Below are positions 5,778-8,202 of a stretch of 8,202 bases of DNA, piece by piece. The translations under genes were made by a program, and so were the position numbers. Every line of letters begins with the position of its first letter. Within the stretch, counting starts at the first letter, position 1. The notes below the pieces were generated by a model, which saw only the letters and a program-made list of their open reading frames with translations, made no database searches and was not told the DNA's origin. Origin of the DNA: Candidatus Woesearchaeota archaeon (GTDB taxonomy: Archaea; Nanobdellota; Nanobdellia; CSSed11-243R1); contig SLLY01000033.1 of NCBI GenBank assembly GCA_007133845.1, positions 1-8,202 on the forward strand, in the 5' to 3' direction.

Positions 5778-6389
5778 ATGAAAAAAAAATCAAAAAAAGT
5801 TGTTGAAAAAATACACAATCCAAAAAAAGTTTTTTCTATAAATGATTTTTTGAAAAAAATTTGGCATTTTTTATGGAAAGAAGAAAGTTTGGAAAGTTAT
5901 ATAGCATTTATAGTAGTTGTTTTTTTATTTCTTAGATTCGCATTTTTCCCAACATTTCTTTTTGTGACTGGTTACTCAGATGTTGCTGCAGTTGTTTCTT
6001 CTTCTATGGAAAGAAATGAATTAACTGAACACACTTTTTATAGATGGCTAGAACAAAATGATTTTGATATGGAAGAAGTGGAGGAATGGCCTTTCTTGGA
6101 AGGTTTGGATATAGGAGATGTCATATTTGTAAGGAAAGTTGAACCAGAAGACATACAAGTTGGTGATGTAGTTTTATTTTATGATGGTAGAAAACAAATA
6201 GTTCACAGGGTTATTTTTATAGAAGAAGATGGCGATCAGTATTATTACACAACAAAAGGAGATGCTAATTTGAGAATATCGGAATATGAAACAAATATTT
6301 CTTATGAATTAATAAGAGGCAAACTTGTAGGTAAAGTTCCATATTTAGGATATCCTAGAGCAATAATTTCATATATAATTCCTTTTTAG
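5778..6389 (+). CDS. Signal peptidase I, archaeal/ER (Sec11) type
   Basis: Membrane serine protease that removes signal peptides from exported proteins. The 203 residues begin with a lysine-rich cytoplasmic segment (1-38) and one clear membrane helix (about 41-63). The catalytic region follows: VVSSSMER with nucleophile S76, IVHRVIFI with H143 in place of the bacterial lysine, and TTKGDANLRISEYE with D162. This Ser-His-Asp arrangement is the archaeal and ER type. Residues about 79-110 are an acidic segment (LTEHTFYRWLEQNDFDMEEV and on) inserted between the serine and the GDVIFVRKV strand, where many family members have only a short MEPTL.VGD link. The usual S-G-S-M is S-S-S-M. The ATG has GTGA at good spacing. 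It sits between two transcription genes with no obvious functional tie. Confidence 0.9.
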   Translation: MKKKSKKVVEKIHNPKKVFSINDFLKKIWHFLWKEESLESYIAFIVVVFLFLRFAFFPTFLFVTGYSDVAAVVSSSMERNELTEHTFYRWLEQNDFDMEEVEEWPFLEGLDIGDVIFVRKVEPEDIQVGDVVLFYDGRKQIVHRVIFIEEDGDQYYYTTKGDANLRISEYETNISYELIRGKLVGKVPYLGYPRAIISYIIPF

Positions 6390-6400
6390 AAAGGTTTTTT
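6381..6400 (+). terminator. Short hairpin plus T6 terminator at the signal peptidase stop codon
   Basis: CCTTT-TTAG-AAAGG followed directly by TTTTTT. The 5-bp stem has two G-C pairs, and the TAG stop (6387-6389) sits in the 4-base loop. The following TTTTTTAATCAAT is shared exactly with the sequence after the rpo11 terminator (5726-5738). Confidence 0.6.
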
Positions 6401-6423
6401 AATCAATTTTGCGGAGTAATATT

Positions 6424-6720
6424 ATGTTTTGTCCCAAATGCGGTAGTATTGCAATCAATAAAAAAAATAAACTTGTTTGTATTAATTGCGGTGAAGAAAT
6501 TAAATCTAGCAAAATAAAAGAATCTGCTAAAGAAAATGAAAAATCTTTTGGAGCCATTGAAGAAGAACCGGAGATTCACCCTAAAACAGATGAAACTTGT
6601 CCTAAATGTGGAAATAATGAAGCTTATTATTGGAGTGTTCAAACAAGAGCTGCTGATGAATCTCCAACCAGATTTTATAAATGCACTAAATGTTCACATG
6701 TTTGGAGAGAATATAGTTGA
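6424..6720 (+). CDS. tfs: Transcription factor S (TFIIS/RPB9-like RNA cleavage factor)
   Basis: This factor stimulates RNA cleavage by stalled archaeal RNA polymerase so that transcription can resume. The 98 residues hold two zinc ribbons. The first uses C3, C6, C19 and C22. The second uses C59, C62, C87 and C90, with the signature CPKCGNNEAYYWSVQTRAADE and TRFYKCTKCSHVWREY. The catalytic acidic pair of the C-terminal hairpin is intact (D78, E79), which argues for an active cleavage factor. The usual R-S-A-D-E is R-A-A-D-E here. ATG 6424 is preferred over the in-frame TTG at 6409 because GGAG (6413-6416) lies 7 bases before it and the protein then starts MFCPKCG, the normal family start. It stands in the same cluster as rpo11 and PCNA. 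Confidence 0.95.
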   Translation: MFCPKCGSIAINKKNKLVCINCGEEIKSSKIKESAKENEKSFGAIEEEPEIHPKTDETCPKCGNNEAYYWSVQTRAADESPTRFYKCTKCSHVWREYS

Positions 6721-6726
6721 GTGTAT

Positions 6727-7074
6727 ATGGAAGAAAAAAGAAAAAAAAGAAACGTCGCTATTGAAAAAAGAATTTCCGAGTTAACAGAAGATGATTTACG
6801 TGTTAAAGTTCTAGGAGAAGTAATTGAAAAAGACCCATCTAATAATTCAATTATAATAGAATATAATGGTGAAAATCTTACAATTCTTTTAGATGATAAA
6901 ATGTTTAAAAGTGTAGAAAAAGGAAAGATTATACGGGTAATAGGAATTGTTGCTCCTCCTTTGGAAGGTGAAAAAGTCGAGTTAAAGGGAGAAGTAATTC
7001 AAAATTTTACCGACTTAAATTTGGGACTATATGAAAAATATTTAAAGCTTAAAAACATTGAAAATATTGAATAA
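6727..7074 (+). CDS. Small OB-fold nucleic-acid-binding protein (RPA-like)
   Basis: The protein has 115 residues with a basic start (EEKRKKRNVAIEKRISEL). A single OB-fold-like beta pattern follows: DDLRVKVLGEVIEKD, NSIIIEYNGENLTILL, KGKIIRVIGIVAPP and KVELKGEVIQNF. The 'isel..ddlrVrVlG.V' and 'GkliRViGrV' strands resemble archaeal replication protein A and related single-stranded DNA-binding OB proteins. The end DLNLGLYEKYLKLKNIE also recurs in small archaeal OB proteins. A role in single-stranded DNA or RNA binding during replication or repair fits its place between TFS and PCNA, but no partner is proven. An alternative GTG start at 6721 directly follows the TFS stop (TGAGTG) and would add two residues. 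The two genes are almost certainly co-transcribed. Confidence 0.75.
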   Translation: MEEKRKKRNVAIEKRISELTEDDLRVKVLGEVIEKDPSNNSIIIEYNGENLTILLDDKMFKSVEKGKIIRVIGIVAPPLEGEKVELKGEVIQNFTDLNLGLYEKYLKLKNIENIE

Positions 7075-7095
7075 ATATTATAAAAAGGTGATTAT

Positions 7096-7326
7096 ATGAA
7101 GTCTGGGAAATTCCAATTTAAATCAAAATATACCTTTTTTTTAATGGGGGTTTTGGTATTAGTAATTGGTATTTCTTACGTAGCTCCTTTATTTAATATA
7201 TCATTGCCTTTTTCAGTTCCAGAAATAAGTAGAGAAATTATGGGATTTGTGCTTGTGGTAATAGGCATCAAGTTAGTTTATGCAGGAGTTAAGATAAAAT
7301 CTGGTGGAGGAATGGATTTAAGTTAA
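7096..7326 (+). CDS. Uncharacterised 76-residue protein with two membrane helices
   Basis: I do not recognise this family. Lysine-rich residues 1-12 precede a first hydrophobic helix (about 13-32, FFLMGVLVLVIGISYVAPLF). A short loop with several prolines follows, then a second helix (about 48-66, IMGFVLVVIGIKLVYAGVKI), and a polar tail SGGGMDLS. By the positive-inside rule both ends probably face the cytoplasm. The ATG has a near-perfect archaeal ribosome binding site, GGTGATT, so it is very likely translated. It follows the OB-fold gene by 21 bases and precedes PCNA by 49 bases. It could tether something to the membrane, but nothing in the sequence shows this. Confidence 0.75.
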   Translation: MKSGKFQFKSKYTFFLMGVLVLVIGISYVAPLFNISLPFSVPEISREIMGFVLVVIGIKLVYAGVKIKSGGGMDLS

Positions 7327-7329
7327 TCC
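7314..7329 (+). repeat. Short hairpin spanning the stop codon of the two-TM gene
   Basis: GGATT-TAAGTT-AATCC pairs over 5 bp with two G-C pairs, and the TAA stop (7324-7326) spans the loop and the 3' arm. No T-tract follows, so it is not a convincing terminator. It is listed because it repeats the arrangement seen at three other stop codons. Confidence 0.35.
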
Positions 7330-7350
7330 GACATCAAAATCATATCAATA

Positions 7351-7369
7351 AAAAATTTAAAGAGGGTGA
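7351..7369 (+). promoter_or_regulatory. PCNA ribosome binding site with AT-rich promoter-like sequence
   Basis: GAGGGTGA (7362-7369) is a strong archaeal ribosome binding site, 6 bases before the PCNA ATG. The preceding AAAAATTTAAAG (7351-7362) is TATA-like, but a transcript starting 25 bases later would lack the ribosome binding site. PCNA is therefore probably read from an upstream promoter. Confidence 0.45.
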
Positions 7370-7375
7370 ATAAAA

Positions 7376-8122
7376 ATGTTTAAAGCAACAATACAAGATA
7401 TTTCAATAATTAAAGATAGTTTAGATGCTATTTCATCTTTAATTACAGAAGGAACTTTTAAAGTTTCAAAAGGAGGAATAGAACTCATAGCGATGGATCC
7501 CGCTTCTGTTGCAATGGTAATATTCAGGCTTTTACCAAGCGCTTTTTTAGATTATGAATGTGAAAAAGACGATTTAATGACTCTTAACATAACAAACTTT
7601 GTTTCTGTTTTAAAAAGAGCAAGAGCTAATGATAAAATAGCTTTAGAATTAACAGAAAATAAACTTAATATAAAGATGGTGGGTGATTTCAAAAGAAATT
7701 TTTCACTTCCTTTAATAGATACACCACCTCAATCTCAAAAAATTCCAGAATTGACATTTAACACAAAAATTGAATTATTTGCAAATGTTTTACAAGATGG
7801 TATAAAAGACGCATCTATGATTTCAGATTGTGTTGTTCTTGAAGCAAGTTCTGAAAAGTTTACAATAAAATCTTTTGGAGACACATCAGAGACAAAGTTA
7901 GAACTTGAAAAAAATTCTCCAAGTATGGTTACAATGGAATCTGCGTCCGAATCTTCATCTAAATATTCAATAGATTATTTAGATAAGATATTGAAAGCCG
8001 CAAAATCAAGCGATAAAATAAAATTAAATTTTTCTACAGATTATCCTGTAAAAATCGAATGTAGTAAGATTGATAGATATCAGGTTAGTTTTATACTAGC
8101 TCCAAGAGTTGACACAGATTAA
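7376..8122 (+). CDS. pcn: DNA polymerase sliding clamp (PCNA)
   Basis: Ring-forming clamp that encircles DNA and tethers polymerase, ligase, FEN1 and other factors. The 248-residue length is normal for archaeal PCNA. The first domain starts MFKATIQDISIIKDSLDAIS and contains the hallmark LIAMDPASVAMV (37-48). The interdomain connector is LPLIDTPPQSQKIPEL (111-126). The second domain includes VLQDGIKDASMISD and KSFGDTSE. The C-terminus ends in FILAPRVDTD, where the LAPR motif helps bind PIP-box partners. Basic residues in the helices (K80, R81, R83, K208, K210) would face DNA. Only one PCNA gene is visible, consistent with a homotrimer, though others could lie elsewhere. It is the last gene of the plus-strand cluster with rpo11 and TFS. 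Confidence 0.98.
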   Translation: MFKATIQDISIIKDSLDAISSLITEGTFKVSKGGIELIAMDPASVAMVIFRLLPSAFLDYECEKDDLMTLNITNFVSVLKRARANDKIALELTENKLNIKMVGDFKRNFSLPLIDTPPQSQKIPELTFNTKIELFANVLQDGIKDASMISDCVVLEASSEKFTIKSFGDTSETKLELEKNSPSMVTMESASESSSKYSIDYLDKILKAAKSSDKIKLNFSTDYPVKIECSKIDRYQVSFILAPRVDTD

Positions 8123-8132
8123 GTTTTTTAAT
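8118..8132 (+). terminator. T-tract terminator at the PCNA stop codon
   Basis: The PCNA TAA is followed by G and TTTTTT (8124-8129), then AATTGTAT. An all-AT stem ATTAA/TTAAT could form around the T-tract but would be weak. A T-tract alone is enough to terminate many archaeal transcripts. On the opposite strand TTTTTTATTTTTC (about 8152-8140) could end a convergent transcript. Confidence 0.45.
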
Positions 8133-8202
8133 TGTATTAGAAAAATAAAAAAGAGACAAAGATTTAATTACTAGTACATTGAAATCTCTTGAATATGGTT
8201 TG
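8133..8202. other. Unassigned tail after PCNA
   Basis: No gene can be called in these 70 bases. AGATTT (8160-8165) and AAATCT (8182-8187) can pair around a 16-base spacer containing TACTAGTA. A plus-strand frame is open from TTG 8179 to the edge (8 codons), and a minus-strand frame enters from the edge and stops at 8164-8166. Either could be the end of a neighbouring gene, but both are too short to support. Confidence 0.3.

Noticed and set aside
5552..5818. Minus-strand 88-codon frame across the rpo11 end and signal peptidase start
   Set aside because: Antisense to rpo11, crosses its terminator, and the translation is low-complexity Phe/Ile-rich with no recognisable domain.
6653..6658. TGATGA resembling a C box of a C/D guide RNA, considered because nop5 and flpA are nearby
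   Set aside because: It lies inside the conserved catalytic hairpin codons of TFS (Asp-Glu) and no properly spaced CTGA D box accompanies it.
6403..6784. Alternative frames over TFS (79 codons minus strand, 82 codons plus strand)
   Set aside because: The TFS frame has two intact zinc ribbons and the catalytic acidic pair. The others are shadows without support.
7063..7079. AATATT-GAATA-AATATT inverted repeat at the end of the OB-fold gene
   Set aside because: All A/T, each arm is itself palindromic, and no T-tract follows. A stable RNA stem is unlikely.
8133..8202. Possible start or end of a neighbouring gene after PCNA
   Set aside because: Only 8 codons open on the plus strand and 12 on the minus strand before the window ends. 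No ribosome binding site or motif is visible.

Overview
This window looks like chromosomal DNA from a strongly AT-rich archaeon, most likely of the DPANN type (Woesearchaeota/Pacearchaeota-like). The assignment to archaea is firm. It rests on a group II chaperonin (thermosome), fibrillarin and Nop5 of the C/D-box RNA methylation complex, RNA polymerase subunit Rpo11, transcript-cleavage factor TFS, archaeal PCNA, an archaeal-type signal peptidase, and GGTGA/GGAGG ribosome binding sites. The DPANN guess is weaker. It rests on compact spacing, AT-richness and the form of the signal peptidase and secretion ATPase.

Left half, all on the minus strand (transcription runs from about 5330 down to 1). 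nop5 is followed by a nucleoside 2-deoxyribosyltransferase-like gene, a Nudix hydrolase gene and flpA (fibrillarin). These junctions overlap by a few bases, so they appear translationally coupled. The thermosome gene follows 52 bases later with its own ribosome binding site, and ends in a hairpin plus T-tract terminator. A second minus-strand operon then begins at 1089. It encodes a 169-residue two-part coiled-coil protein, a 32-residue prepilin-like membrane peptide too short for ordinary gene calling, and the N-terminal 157 residues of a type IV filament/secretion ATPase (GspE/ArlI/TadA superfamily) that runs off the left edge. This operon looks like part of a pilus or archaellum-like machine.

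Right half, all on the plus strand. The order is rpo11, signal peptidase I, TFS, a small RPA-like OB-fold protein, a 76-residue two-TM protein and PCNA. It is an information-processing cluster (transcription, replication, repair) with a membrane protease and a small membrane protein inside it. The last 70 bases hold no gene I can assign.

The two halves diverge from a 70 to 85 bp intergenic region (5330-5414). It contains three perfect symmetric elements in a row: an inverted repeat, a palindromic TATA-like box and an 18-bp palindrome. This is the best regulatory candidate in the window. Several genes also end in hairpins whose loop contains the stop codon, which may be a compact terminator style in this genome. 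I saw no tRNA, rRNA, CRISPR array, insertion sequence or other mobile element. Nothing here is clearly a new defence or mobile system. The most novel parts are the filament operon with its mini-pilin, the two nucleotide-metabolism genes between nop5 and flpA, and the hairpin and palindrome architecture.
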